The notes under the pieces were generated by a model, which was not told the origin of the DNA, searched no databases, and worked only from the letters and a program-made list of their open reading frames with translations. A DNA stretch of 64,000 nucleotides from Fimenecus sp045594885 (lineage in GTDB: Bacteria > Bacillota > Clostridia > Oscillospirales > Acutalibacteraceae), in contig JAZNZJ010000012.1 in the NCBI GenBank assembly GCA_045594885.1, positions 11,358 through 75,357 of the forward strand, written 5' to 3'. This document shows, piece by piece, positions 41,845-50,617 of the stretch. Position 1 is the stretch's first letter. Every line of letters begins with the position of its first letter. The position numbers and the translations under genes were made by a program.

Positions 41845-42735
41845 ATGAATTACATAATAATGGATTTAGAGTGGAACAATTCTTATATGAAATCCGCTGA
41901 AAAGTTTATAAATGAAATAATTGAAATTGGTGCAGTAAAACTTGACGAGCAACTGAATATGGTTGACACGTATTCATCTCTTGTAAAGCCGGTTGTGTCA
42001 AGAAAATTGCGTTCAAGAATTAAAAACCTAACACACATTACTAACGAAGATGTGCGTAATGCCCAACCTTTTTCTACTGTTATTAATGAGTTTGCAGAAT
42101 GGGCGGGTGCTGATTCGATTTTTATGACTTGGGGAGACACCGATATTCGCACCTTGCAAACTAATTTTAAATATTTCTTAAAGACCAATAGTGTCGATTT
42201 CATAACTCAATATGTTGATTTGCAGCGTTATTGCCAATGCTTTATAAATATGGAAAATGTTCAGCAGGCAGGGCTTTCCTATGCAGCAGAATGTCTTGAA
42301 ATTGACCCTGAAAAGTATCCGCATCACAGGGCGCTTGATGACAGCCTTCTCAGTGCGGAATGTTTTAAAAAGGTGTTTAATAGGGAAAAGCTTAATGAGT
42401 TTATAAAGATTTGTGATAAAGACTTTTATGCACGTCTTAATTTCAAACCTTATGTTATAAAAAATAAAAACGACCCACTTATTGATAAGAATTTATTTAA
42501 TTGCTTTTGTGATATTTGTGGCGGAAAAGTTGAAACAAAGAAAAAATGGAAATTTGTTAATCAATCATTCAGAGGGATTTTTTATTGTCCTGAATGTAAA
42601 CGTGAATTCAAGGTAAGTCTTCGTGTGAAAAAGTTTTATGACCGTTTAGATATAAAAAGAAATTATTCGGAAATAATTCATACAACAACTGAAGGTGAGG
42701 GGAAGCTTTTATATGGCATCGAAGAAGTTGATTAA
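41845..42735 (+). CDS. DEDDh-type 3'-5' exonuclease with C-terminal zinc-finger region
   Basis: The 296-residue protein begins with the exonuclease motif MDLEWN (Asp7, Glu9), has the middle TWGDTDIRTL (motif II) and the late HRALDDSLLSAE (His and Asp of motif III), as in RNase T, KapD and DnaQ-like enzymes. The C-terminal third has two Cys pairs, CDIC and CPEC, which probably bind zinc and nucleic acid. RNA or DNA substrate cannot be told. It follows folK by 15 bases and its 3' end overlaps the next gene by 23 bases. Confidence 0.85.
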   Translation: MNYIIMDLEWNNSYMKSAEKFINEIIEIGAVKLDEQLNMVDTYSSLVKPVVSRKLRSRIKNLTHITNEDVRNAQPFSTVINEFAEWAGADSIFMTWGDTDIRTLQTNFKYFLKTNSVDFITQYVDLQRYCQCFINMENVQQAGLSYAAECLEIDPEKYPHHRALDDSLLSAECFKKVFNREKLNEFIKICDKDFYARLNFKPYVIKNKNDPLIDKNLFNCFCDICGGKVETKKKWKFVNQSFRGIFYCPECKREFKVSLRVKKFYDRLDIKRNYSEIIHTTTEGEGKLLYGIEEVD

Positions 42736-43786
42736 ATTCAGATTAAAATTTATTTTGGTTTTAAGTCTTATTGCTCTTACTTTTTTTCTTTCAGTTTATA
42801 TAAGTGGTTCAGGTGCGCCCAAAACAGCAAATTCTTATAGTGAATTATTTGCAAATTTTGAAGAAACAACTGATAGATTCTTTGAAAGATGGGGTTATTC
42901 TAATGATTTTGATGAATATAAATCATTATATGAAATTCCCGAAACTTCAAATGGCTATATTCCTCAAGGTTATTGTTACTATGCTGAGAAAAATGTTTAT
43001 TTGATTTCTTATTATCATTCAGAAAAATCTTCAATTATAACGGTAGTTGATGGTGCAAATGGTGAGAAGACTAAAACAATATTTCTAATTGATGACAATG
43101 ATGAAGGAATTTCTTCCCACGTGGGCGGTATTGATACTGACGGTAGTTTTTTGTACATTACAATCGGTGATACTGTTGGCAGAGTATCAATGGATAAAAT
43201 CATTAATGCAAATATTATTGATAAATTGACAATAAGTGAATATGTGAAACTTGATGTGAATTGTTCATATCTTAATTGCGTTGATAATTATCTTTATGTG
43301 GGTGAATTTTATTCTGCAGATGGTGATTACAAAACAGATAAATCACACCATATTCAAATGTCACCTTTAGAAGTTAGTTTTGCAAGAATGAATGCATATA
43401 ACCTTACTGAAATTGAATTCTGTGAAAATCCAACAGAATTTTCGATACCACAAATGTCATTTGCAATGCCCACACGTGTACAAGGTGTAACACGCCTTGG
43501 TAATGGCGAATTTGTATTAAGCATTTCCTATGGAAGAAAAAATTATTCTTATCTTAATACATACAGTGATGTTACATTAAATGAAGCGGATTTTCATTAT
43601 GATTTCAATGGTGAAAAAATACCTGTTTATTTTATCAATGATGACGACCTAATTTATAGTAAGACATTACCGCCATTATTAGAGGGGATAGATGCCAACA
43701 ACAATATTGTAACGGGTATTTTTGAGTCAGGTGCTCAAAAATATAGTGACGCAAAATGGATTGAAAATAATATTTGCGAGTTTTAA
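42713..43786 (+). CDS. Membrane-anchored extracytoplasmic protein of unknown function
   Basis: The 357-residue protein has an N-terminal signal anchor (about 8-32) and then an extracytoplasmic domain with repeating beta-strand pairs (GYIPQGYCYYAEKNVYLIS, HVGGIDTDGSFLYI, LNCVDNYLYVGEF, GVTRLGNGEFVLSI). This suggests a beta-propeller-like fold. I do not recognise the family or see catalytic residues. GAGGGGA near 42698 acts as RBS for ATG 42713. The longer frame from 42695 is less likely. It overlaps the exonuclease gene and ends the operon before a strong terminator. Confidence 0.6.
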   Translation: MASKKLIKFRLKFILVLSLIALTFFLSVYISGSGAPKTANSYSELFANFEETTDRFFERWGYSNDFDEYKSLYEIPETSNGYIPQGYCYYAEKNVYLISYYHSEKSSIITVVDGANGEKTKTIFLIDDNDEGISSHVGGIDTDGSFLYITIGDTVGRVSMDKIINANIIDKLTISEYVKLDVNCSYLNCVDNYLYVGEFYSADGDYKTDKSHHIQMSPLEVSFARMNAYNLTEIEFCENPTEFSIPQMSFAMPTRVQGVTRLGNGEFVLSISYGRKNYSYLNTYSDVTLNEADFHYDFNGEKIPVYFINDDDLIYSKTLPPLLEGIDANNNIVTGIFESGAQKYSDAKWIENNICEF

Positions 43787-43792
43787 TATGAA

Positions 43793-43830
43793 AAAAATCT
43801 CCTGAGTAGAACACTACTCAGGAGATTTTT
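43793..43830. terminator. Bidirectional terminator between the folate operon and serA
   Basis: CTCCTGAGTAG and CTACTCAGGAG form a perfect 11-pair stem with a 4-base loop. A7 on the left and T5 on the right let it work on both strands. Confidence 0.9.
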
Positions 43831-43845
43831 ATATGATGTGATTAA

Positions 43846-45009
43846 TTATTTAATTACTCTTATTCTAATTATTCCGTTGATTTTCTTTAATGCTTCAATT
43901 GCTTCAACTGATGGTTCGGTATCGGTTTCAACTATTGTGTAAGCATATTCGCCCTTTGATTTGTTAACCATATTATCAATGTTAACATCTTCGTTTGCAA
44001 ATGAAGATGTAATCTTGCTTACAATACCGGAGATATTTTTATGAGCAATAGTGAGTCTGTGCTTATTACTTGTAGGTAATGAAATAGCAGGGAAGTTTAC
44101 CGAATTAACAATGTTTCCGTTTTCAAGGAAGTCTGCAACTTGGTCAACAGCCATAATCGCACAGTTGTCTTCAGATTCAGGAGTTGATGCACCAAGATGA
44201 GGAATTGCAATGACACCGGGTGCACCAATTACTGCATCATTAGGAAAGTCAGTAACATAAGCTGCAACTTTACCATTTTGTAATGCTTCAAGAACATCAT
44301 TTGTATCAACAAGCTCACCACGAGCATAGTTGAGAATTCTTACAGCATCTTTCATTTGAGCAATTGTGTCTTTGTTTATGAGTCCTCTTGTTGTGTCATT
44401 GAGAGGTACGTGAAGTGAAATATAATCGGAATTAGTAATTATTTCATTTAAGTCATCAGTGAATTTAACATGATGATTAAGATTAATACTCTGCTTTACA
44501 GAAAGATATGGGTCATAGCCTATAACCTTCATACCAAGAGCAGCTGCGGTGTTAGCAACAAGAATACCGATTGCACCCAAGCCTACAACACCTAAAGTTT
44601 TACCAAGAATTTCAGGTCCTGCAAAAGCACTTTTACCTTTTTCAACATCTTTGGGAACTGTGTCGCCATTACCTTTAAGCGTTTTAGCCCATTCAATTGC
44701 AGGAATAACTTTTCTTGAAGAAAGAAGAAGACCTGCAATTACAAGTTCCTTAACAGCATTTGCATTTGCACCAGGTGTGTTAAAAACTATGATGCCTTGT
44801 TCACTGCATTTGTCAATTGGAATGTTATTTACACCCGCACCTGCACGTGCAATTGCAAGTGTATTTTCAGCAAGTGTCATATCATGCATTGAAGCTGAAC
44901 GCACAAGAATAGCATCGGGATTTTCTGCGTTTGCAGAACAAACATAGTTATCATTGAAACGGCAAAGACCGGTTTCAGAGATTTTATTAAGTGTGAGAAT
45001 ATTATACAT
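43846..45009 (-). CDS. serA: D-3-phosphoglycerate dehydrogenase
   Basis: SerA oxidises 3-phosphoglycerate to phosphohydroxypyruvate, the first step of serine synthesis. The 387-residue protein has the substrate half, then the NAD motif VVGLGAIGILVANTAAALG at about 140, the catalytic Arg and Glu region (NYARGELVD) and the catalytic His in IPHLGASTPESE. It ends with a short ACT domain (about 318-387) likely for serine feedback. It lacks the extra ASB domain of the long SerA form. It lies 12 bases after serC and shares its promoter. Confidence 0.95.
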   Translation of the reverse strand: MYNILTLNKISETGLCRFNDNYVCSANAENPDAILVRSASMHDMTLAENTLAIARAGAGVNNIPIDKCSEQGIIVFNTPGANANAVKELVIAGLLLSSRKVIPAIEWAKTLKGNGDTVPKDVEKGKSAFAGPEILGKTLGVVGLGAIGILVANTAAALGMKVIGYDPYLSVKQSINLNHHVKFTDDLNEIITNSDYISLHVPLNDTTRGLINKDTIAQMKDAVRILNYARGELVDTNDVLEALQNGKVAAYVTDFPNDAVIGAPGVIAIPHLGASTPESEDNCAIMAVDQVADFLENGNIVNSVNFPAISLPTSNKHRLTIAHKNISGIVSKITSSFANEDVNIDNMVNKSKGEYAYTIVETDTEPSVEAIEALKKINGIIRIRVIK

Positions 45010-45021
45010 AATCAGTGCTCC

Positions 45022-46104
45022 TTATGAATTTGCTTTTTCGAACTCTGTCATAAATTCAACAAGCTTTTGTACACCTTCAACAGGCATTGCATTGTAAATT
45101 GAAGCTCTCATACCGCCAACTGAACGGTGACCTTTAAGGTTAACAAAACCTGCATCAGTTGCTTCTTTAATAAATTTAGCATTGAGTTCTTCACTATCAG
45201 TAACAAAAGGTACATTCATCAATGAACGGTCTTCTGCAACAACTGTTCCCTTAAACATTTTACTATTGTCAAGAAAATCGTAAAGAATTTTTGCTTTCTT
45301 TTCATTTCTTTCCTTCATTGCTTCGAGTCCACCCATTTCTTTGAGCCATTCAAGAACAAGTTTGCATATGTAAATTGTATAGCAGGGGGGAGTGTTATAA
45401 AGAGAATCATTATCAGCCATAATTTGATAATTGAGCATTGTAGGTGTTATGTCACGAGCATTACCGAGCATATCCTCACGGATAATACAAATTGTAAGAC
45501 CTGCGGGAGCGACGTTTTTCTGTGCACCACCATATACCATAGCTAATTTTGAAATATCGAGTGGTTCAGAAAGGAAGCAAGATGAAATATCTGCAATAAG
45601 AGGAACATCGCCGGTGTCGGGCAATTCGTGATAAACAGTTCCATAAATTGTGTTGTTCATACAAATATAGAAGTAGTCTGCATCTTTTGTGAAAGTATCT
45701 TTATCGAGCTTTGGAATATATGAGAATGTTTTATCAGCAGATGAAGCAACTGCATTACATTCGCCATATTTTTGTGCTTCTTGATAAGCTTTTTTTGCCC
45801 ATTGACCTGTAATAACAAAATCAGCCTTACCGTTTTTATTCATAAAGTTAAGGGGAATTGCAGCAAACTGTGTTGATGCACCACCTTGTAAGAAAAGAAC
45901 TTTATAATTTTCGGGAATATTATAAAGTTCACGAAGAAGTTTTTCTGCACCCTTTATGATTGAATCATAAACTTTTGAGCGGTGACTCATTTCCATAACT
46001 GATTGACCACTACCCTCATAATCAAGCATTTCTGCTGCAGCTTTTTTAAGAACCTCTTCAGGAAGCATTGAGGGACCTGCTGAAAAATTATAAACTCTTG
46101 CCAT
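45022..46104 (-). CDS. serC: Phosphoserine aminotransferase
   Basis: SerC is the PLP aminotransferase that makes phosphoserine from phosphohydroxypyruvate and glutamate. The 360-residue protein starts with VYNFSAGPSMLPEEV, has the LQGGASTQFA phosphate-contact loop and the PLP Lys in VYGGAQKNVAPAG, and ends with HRSVGGMRASIYNAM. The frame extends to 46131, but GGAGGT lies just before ATG 46104. With serA it gives two of three serine steps; no serB lies beside them, though a HAD-IB-like gene is at 3313. Confidence 0.96.
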   Translation of the reverse strand: MARVYNFSAGPSMLPEEVLKKAAAEMLDYEGSGQSVMEMSHRSKVYDSIIKGAEKLLRELYNIPENYKVLFLQGGASTQFAAIPLNFMNKNGKADFVITGQWAKKAYQEAQKYGECNAVASSADKTFSYIPKLDKDTFTKDADYFYICMNNTIYGTVYHELPDTGDVPLIADISSCFLSEPLDISKLAMVYGGAQKNVAPAGLTICIIREDMLGNARDITPTMLNYQIMADNDSLYNTPPCYTIYICKLVLEWLKEMGGLEAMKERNEKKAKILYDFLDNSKMFKGTVVAEDRSLMNVPFVTDSEELNAKFIKEATDAGFVNLKGHRSVGGMRASIYNAMPVEGVQKLVEFMTEFEKANS

Positions 46105-46167
46105 AATATGACCTCCAAATAAGTTTTTCACAATAATTATATGTGTATTATTTTGTGTAATGTTCGT

Positions 46168-46196
46168 ATTGTAGCAAATAATTAACTTAATGTCAA
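46168..46196 (-). promoter_or_regulatory. Promoter of serC-serA (minus strand)
   Basis: On the minus strand a perfect TTGACA (46196-46191) and TACAAT (46173-46168) are 17 bases apart, 64 bases before the serC start. Confidence 0.75.
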
Positions 46197-46197
46197 C

Positions 46198-46275
46198 AAC
46201 TTATTTAAAAATTTAACAAACAATTTTAATTAAATGAAATATCAATTTAAAAACTTGTTTAAAATTTTAACAATC
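46198..46275. repeat. Imperfect 24-base direct repeat between serC and lon
   Basis: AACTTATTTAAAAATTTAAC at 46198 onward (to 46221) recurs as AACTTGTTTAAAATTTTAAC at 46252 onward (to 46275). 21 of 24 positions match and the copies are 54 bases apart. They sit between the two divergent promoters and directly border the serC -35 box, so they are candidate regulator sites. Very A/T-rich sequence makes chance similarity possible. Confidence 0.4.
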
Positions 46276-46316
46276 TTTGCAGTTTTTATATTTTTCATAA
46301 ATTTTACTCCAATTTA

Positions 46317-46345
46317 TTGCAGTTAAGAAAAAAATATTATATAAT
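46317..46345 (+). promoter_or_regulatory. Promoter of lon
   Basis: TTGCAG (46317-46322) and a perfect TATAAT (46340-46345) are 17 bases apart, 35 bases before ATG 46380. No CIRCE or CtsR-type repeat was noticed around it. Confidence 0.6.
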
Positions 46346-46379
46346 ATATGTTCAAAATAGGAGTGATATAATTAGTTTT

Positions 46380-48731
46380 ATGGAAAATAGTAAAAACCTT
46401 TTTAATGAATTTAATGAAAAATCTTTTTCTATGCCCATGGTTGCATTGAGAGGAATGGTAATTTTTCCTGAAATGACAATGCATTTTGATGTTGGCAGAC
46501 AAAAATCAATTCGTGCTGTCAGAATGGCAATGGAAAAGAAAACAAATATTTTTCTTGCGGCACAGATTGATTTAGAATGTGAAGACCCACGTTATGATGA
46601 CTTATATACAACAGGTGTTGTTTGCGAGATTAAGCAAGTTATGAAAATTCCCGGTACTGAAACATTACGTGTAGTTGTGCACGGGCTTTACAGAGCTGAA
46701 CTTATCCACGTAACATCTGTTAGCCCTTATCTCTCAGCAGTTGTGCGTAAGACTGATAGTAAGAAAGTTTCTTCTGATGACAAAACCTATGAAGAAGCCC
46801 TTGTGCGACGTCTTTCAGGTATTTTTGAAGATTACGCATATTTTCTTCCTAAACTTCCGCCCGATATTCTTGTGGGAGTAAATGTGCGAAAAGAAGCGGC
46901 GGAGATTTCTGACTTTATTCTTTCTAACATTCCTTTGGAATATTCTGTAAAACAATCTTTGTTGGAAGAGCTTAATCCTTTAGAAAGAGCAGAACAGCTT
47001 TGCTTTGTTTTGGTGCGTGAAATTGAACTTTTATCTATAGAGGAACAAATTAATGATAAGGTTCACGAGCAAATGGAAGAAAATCAACGTGAATATTACT
47101 TAAGAGAACAAATCAAGGCTATTTCTGAAGAACTAAATGAAGGCGATGGTGCAATTTCTGAGGCAGAAGAATATAAAGAGCAAATTCGTGCAATAAAATT
47201 CAATGAGGATATTGAAAGAAAACTTCTTCGTGAATGTGACCGATTAATGAAAATGCAATCTTCAAGTCCTGAATCTGCTGTTATTAGAAATTATCTTGAC
47301 AGGATTATCGCATTACCTTGGAGTTATTGTACCGAAGAGAATATTGATATTGAATTTGCACAAAAAATTCTTGATGATGACCATTATGGATTATTTGATG
47401 TTAAAGAGAGAATTCTTGAATTTCTTGCAGTAAGAAAAATCAAACCCGATGCCAAAGGTCAGATTATTTGTCTTGCAGGTCCTCCCGGTGTGGGTAAAAC
47501 ATCAATTGCCCGTTCACTTGCAAAGGCAATGGGCAGAAATTATGCCCGAATTTCTCTCGGTGGTGTTCGTGACGAGGCTGATATAAGAGGTCATAGAAAA
47601 ACATATATCGGTTCAATGCCTGGCAGAATTATTGAGGCAATTGAAAATGCAAAAAGTTCAAATCCGTTAATTCTTCTTGATGAAGTCGATAAACTTGGTG
47701 CCGACCATCGTGGCGACCCTTCGTCTGCACTTCTTGAAGTGCTTGACGGTGAGCAAAATAATACTTTTGTTGACCATTATCTTGAAATTCCATATGATTT
47801 AAGTAAGGTTTTATTTATTACAACTGCAAATGATAAGAGCAGAATTCCTGCACCTTTGCTTGACAGAATGGAAATAATTGATATTCCGGGATATACATTC
47901 GAGGAAAAATTCAATATTGCGAAGAAGCATTTAGTACCTAAACAGATTATTGAAAACGGTTTGAAAAAGTCATATGTAAAAATTACTGATAAAGCCCTCA
48001 AAGAAATTATAAGTGGTTATACTAAAGAAGCGGGTGTACGTGTTCTCGAGAGGACCATTGCAAAGGTTCTTCGTAAAATTGCGGTTCAATATGCAAAGGG
48101 TTTTGAAGGCAAAATTTCAGTAAAAGATAGTGAACTTGAATCATATCTTGGTCCGGTAAAATTCAAACCCGATGACAGTTCAAGAATTGACCAAATCGGA
48201 GTTGTCAATGGTCTTGCATACACGTCAGTAGGCGGTACTATGCTAACTGTTGAAGTTGCAATTATGGATGGTAAGGGTAATCTTGAACTTACAGGTTCAT
48301 TAGGTGATGTGATTAAGGAATCAGCAAAAGCAGCAATCAGTTACATAAGAACAAATGCAGAAAAATATCGAATTGATAAGGATTTTTATCAGAGTAAAGA
48401 TATTCACATTCATTTCCCCGAGGGTGCTGTTCCAAAGGACGGCCCATCGGCAGGTGTAACAATTTTCACAGCACTTGTTTCTGCACTTTCGGGCTGTAAA
48501 GTTAAGTCGAGTGTTGCTATGACGGGTGAAATTACAGTTACCGGCAGAGTATTACCAATAGGTGGACTTCGTGAGAAAACTATGGCTGCATATGTTGAGG
48601 GTATAAAAACCGTTGTTGTGCCTGAGGCAAATCGTAGTGACCTTGAAACTATTGATGAAAAAGTAAAAGAAAAAATAAATTTTGTATTTGCAAAAACCGG
48701 TGACGATGTTTTAAAAGTCGCACTTGTATAA
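46380..48731 (+). CDS. lon: ATP-dependent protease Lon
   Basis: Lon is a cytoplasmic AAA+ serine protease that degrades misfolded and regulatory proteins. The protein (783 residues from ATG 46380) has the N-terminal LON substrate-binding domain, Walker A GPPGVGKTS at about 366, Walker B LILLDEVDKLG and the Ser690-Lys733 catalytic dyad (KDGPSAG, GGLREKT), 43 residues apart as in E. coli Lon. The RBS AGGAGTGAT (46359-46367) is 12 or more bases from ATG 46380. An ATA/ATT codon at 46368-46373 is nearer, so the start is not fully certain. Confidence 0.95.
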   Translation: MENSKNLFNEFNEKSFSMPMVALRGMVIFPEMTMHFDVGRQKSIRAVRMAMEKKTNIFLAAQIDLECEDPRYDDLYTTGVVCEIKQVMKIPGTETLRVVVHGLYRAELIHVTSVSPYLSAVVRKTDSKKVSSDDKTYEEALVRRLSGIFEDYAYFLPKLPPDILVGVNVRKEAAEISDFILSNIPLEYSVKQSLLEELNPLERAEQLCFVLVREIELLSIEEQINDKVHEQMEENQREYYLREQIKAISEELNEGDGAISEAEEYKEQIRAIKFNEDIERKLLRECDRLMKMQSSSPESAVIRNYLDRIIALPWSYCTEENIDIEFAQKILDDDHYGLFDVKERILEFLAVRKIKPDAKGQIICLAGPPGVGKTSIARSLAKAMGRNYARISLGGVRDEADIRGHRKTYIGSMPGRIIEAIENAKSSNPLILLDEVDKLGADHRGDPSSALLEVLDGEQNNTFVDHYLEIPYDLSKVLFITTANDKSRIPAPLLDRMEIIDIPGYTFEEKFNIAKKHLVPKQIIENGLKKSYVKITDKALKEIISGYTKEAGVRVLERTIAKVLRKIAVQYAKGFEGKISVKDSELESYLGPVKFKPDDSSRIDQIGVVNGLAYTSVGGTMLTVEVAIMDGKGNLELTGSLGDVIKESAKAAISYIRTNAEKYRIDKDFYQSKDIHIHFPEGAVPKDGPSAGVTIFTALVSALSGCKVKSSVAMTGEITVTGRVLPIGGLREKTMAAYVEGIKTVVVPEANRSDLETIDEKVKEKINFVFAKTGDDVLKVALV

Positions 48732-48742
48732 ATGAGGTAGTT

Positions 48743-49330
48743 ATGAGATACGATAAAGCAGAATTTAAAGCTGCATATGGAACATTCGGTCAGTTACCTT
48801 GCTCTGATTTGCCTGAAATAGCATTTGCAGGACGTTCAAATGTGGGCAAAAGTTCATTACTTAACCGTCTTTTTCAACGTAAAAACCTTGCAAGAGTAAG
48901 TTCAGTACCGGGCAAAACAATCACAATCAACTTTTATCAAGTTGAAGATACTAATTTTGTGGATTTACCCGGTTACGGCTATGCAAAGGTTGCTAAGAGT
49001 GAAAAAGACCGTTGGGCAGAAATGATGGAGGGTTATTTCAATTCTGACCGCAACATTAAACTTGTTGTACAGCTTGTTGATATGCGTCATCCGCCTACAA
49101 AGGATGATATAATGATGATGGAATTCTTAGAATCAAGTGGTTATGAATTCATTGTTGTTATGACAAAGGCTGACAAACTTAAAAAGAAAAAAGAATATAA
49201 TGAAAGACTTGAAAAGTCAAAAATTGAAATGAGTTTTGTACCCGAGGAAAGAATAATTCCGTTTTCATCTGAAACCGGTGCGGGACTTGATTTATTAAAA
49301 AAATATATTGAAGAATATGTGGGAGAATAA
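48743..49330 (+). CDS. ysxC: YsxC/EngB ribosome assembly GTPase
   Basis: This GTPase helps late 50S assembly and is essential in Bacillus. The 195-residue protein has G1 GRSNVGKSSLLN at about 31, G3 DLPGYGYAK at about 73 and G4 TKADKLKK at about 141. It lies 11 bases after lon; the lonA-ysxC order is conserved in Bacillus, which supports both calls. Length is canonical. Confidence 0.96.
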   Translation: MRYDKAEFKAAYGTFGQLPCSDLPEIAFAGRSNVGKSSLLNRLFQRKNLARVSSVPGKTITINFYQVEDTNFVDLPGYGYAKVAKSEKDRWAEMMEGYFNSDRNIKLVVQLVDMRHPPTKDDIMMMEFLESSGYEFIVVMTKADKLKKKKEYNERLEKSKIEMSFVPEERIIPFSSETGAGLDLLKKYIEEYVGE

Positions 49331-49332
49331 AA

Positions 49333-50604
49333 ATGAGCAAAACACCATTTACTACAAAAGAAAAATTAGAAGAAATTGCAAAGGTGCATCCAACACCTTT
49401 CCATCTTTATGATGAAGCAGGAATACGTAAAAATGCAGAAAATCTTAAGAAAGCATTTGCGTGGAATAAAGGATTTAAAGAATATTTCGCAGTTAAGGCA
49501 ACTCCAAACCCATTTCTTATCAATATTTTGAGAGAATATGGCTGTGGTTGTGACTGCTCATCAATTACTGAGCTTATGCTTTCAAAGGCTATCGGTGCTG
49601 TGGGCGATGATATTATGTTTTCTTCAAATGACACTCCTCCTGCAGAGTTCAAATATGCTGATGACATCGGTGCGATTATAAACCTGGACGATATTACTCA
49701 TATTGATATTCTTGAAAATACTCTTGGTTATCTTCCAAAGAAGCTTTCTTGCCGATATAATCCGGGCGGATATTTCTCAATTGCAAATAATATTATGGAT
49801 AACCCCGGTGACGCAAAGTATGGTATGACAACCGAACAACTCTTTGAGGCATTCAAAATTATGAAATCAAAGGGTGTTGAGGAGTTTGGTATTCACGCAT
49901 TCCTTGCAAGTAACACAGTTACAAATGAATACTATCCAACACTTGCAAAAACTCTTTTTGAAGTTGCAGTTAAACTTAAAGAAGAAACAGGTGCTCACAT
50001 TAAATTTATCAATCTTTCAGGTGGTATTGGTATTCCATATCGCCCCGACCAAGAAGGTAACGATATTTTTGCAATCGGTGCAGGTGTAGAAAAGGTATAT
50101 AATGAAATTCTTGTGCCTGCAGGAATGGATGATGTTGCAATTTATACTGAACTTGGCAGATTTATGTTAGCACCATACGGTGCACTTGTAACTCGTGCAA
50201 TTAACGAAAAGCATACACATAAAGAGTATATTGGTGTTGATGCTTGTGCAGTTAACCTTATGCGTCCTGCAATTTACGGTGCATATCATCACATTACCGT
50301 TATGGGTAAAGAAAATGAGCCTTGTGAATATAAGTATGATGTAACAGGCTCTCTTTGTGAGAATAATGATAAATTCGCAATCGACAGAATGTTACCAAAG
50401 GTTGAAATGGGTGATTTGCTTTTCATTCACGATACAGGTGCTCACGGTTTTGCTATGGGCTATAACTATAACGGTAAGCTTAAGTCTGCAGAAATTCTTC
50501 TTAAAGAAGACGGCAGTTTCCAGTTAATCCGCCGTGCAGAAACTCCCGCAGATTATTTTGCTACATTTGATTGCTTTGATTTTTATAAAAAAGTTACTGA
50601 ATAA
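49333..50604 (+). CDS. lysA: Diaminopimelate decarboxylase-like PLP enzyme
   Basis: LysA decarboxylates meso-diaminopimelate to lysine. The 423-residue fold-III PLP protein has the PLP Lys55 in YFAVKATPNP, the glycine loop INLSGGIGIPYRP (about 225-240), the ELGRFMLAPYG segment and CENNDKFA in the C-terminal barrel region. It is broadly like LysA, but the group also contains related decarboxylases, so substrate identity is likely rather than certain. It begins 2 bases after ysxC and ends 13 before dnaE. Confidence 0.83.
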   Translation: MSKTPFTTKEKLEEIAKVHPTPFHLYDEAGIRKNAENLKKAFAWNKGFKEYFAVKATPNPFLINILREYGCGCDCSSITELMLSKAIGAVGDDIMFSSNDTPPAEFKYADDIGAIINLDDITHIDILENTLGYLPKKLSCRYNPGGYFSIANNIMDNPGDAKYGMTTEQLFEAFKIMKSKGVEEFGIHAFLASNTVTNEYYPTLAKTLFEVAVKLKEETGAHIKFINLSGGIGIPYRPDQEGNDIFAIGAGVEKVYNEILVPAGMDDVAIYTELGRFMLAPYGALVTRAINEKHTHKEYIGVDACAVNLMRPAIYGAYHHITVMGKENEPCEYKYDVTGSLCENNDKFAIDRMLPKVEMGDLLFIHDTGAHGFAMGYNYNGKLKSAEILLKEDGSFQLIRRAETPADYFATFDCFDFYKKVTE

Positions 50605-50617
50605 TTGAGGTAAAACT

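Noticed and set aside
45022..46379. T-box or riboswitch before serC or thrC
   Set aside because: No T-box core, specifier or anti-terminator was visible in either leader.
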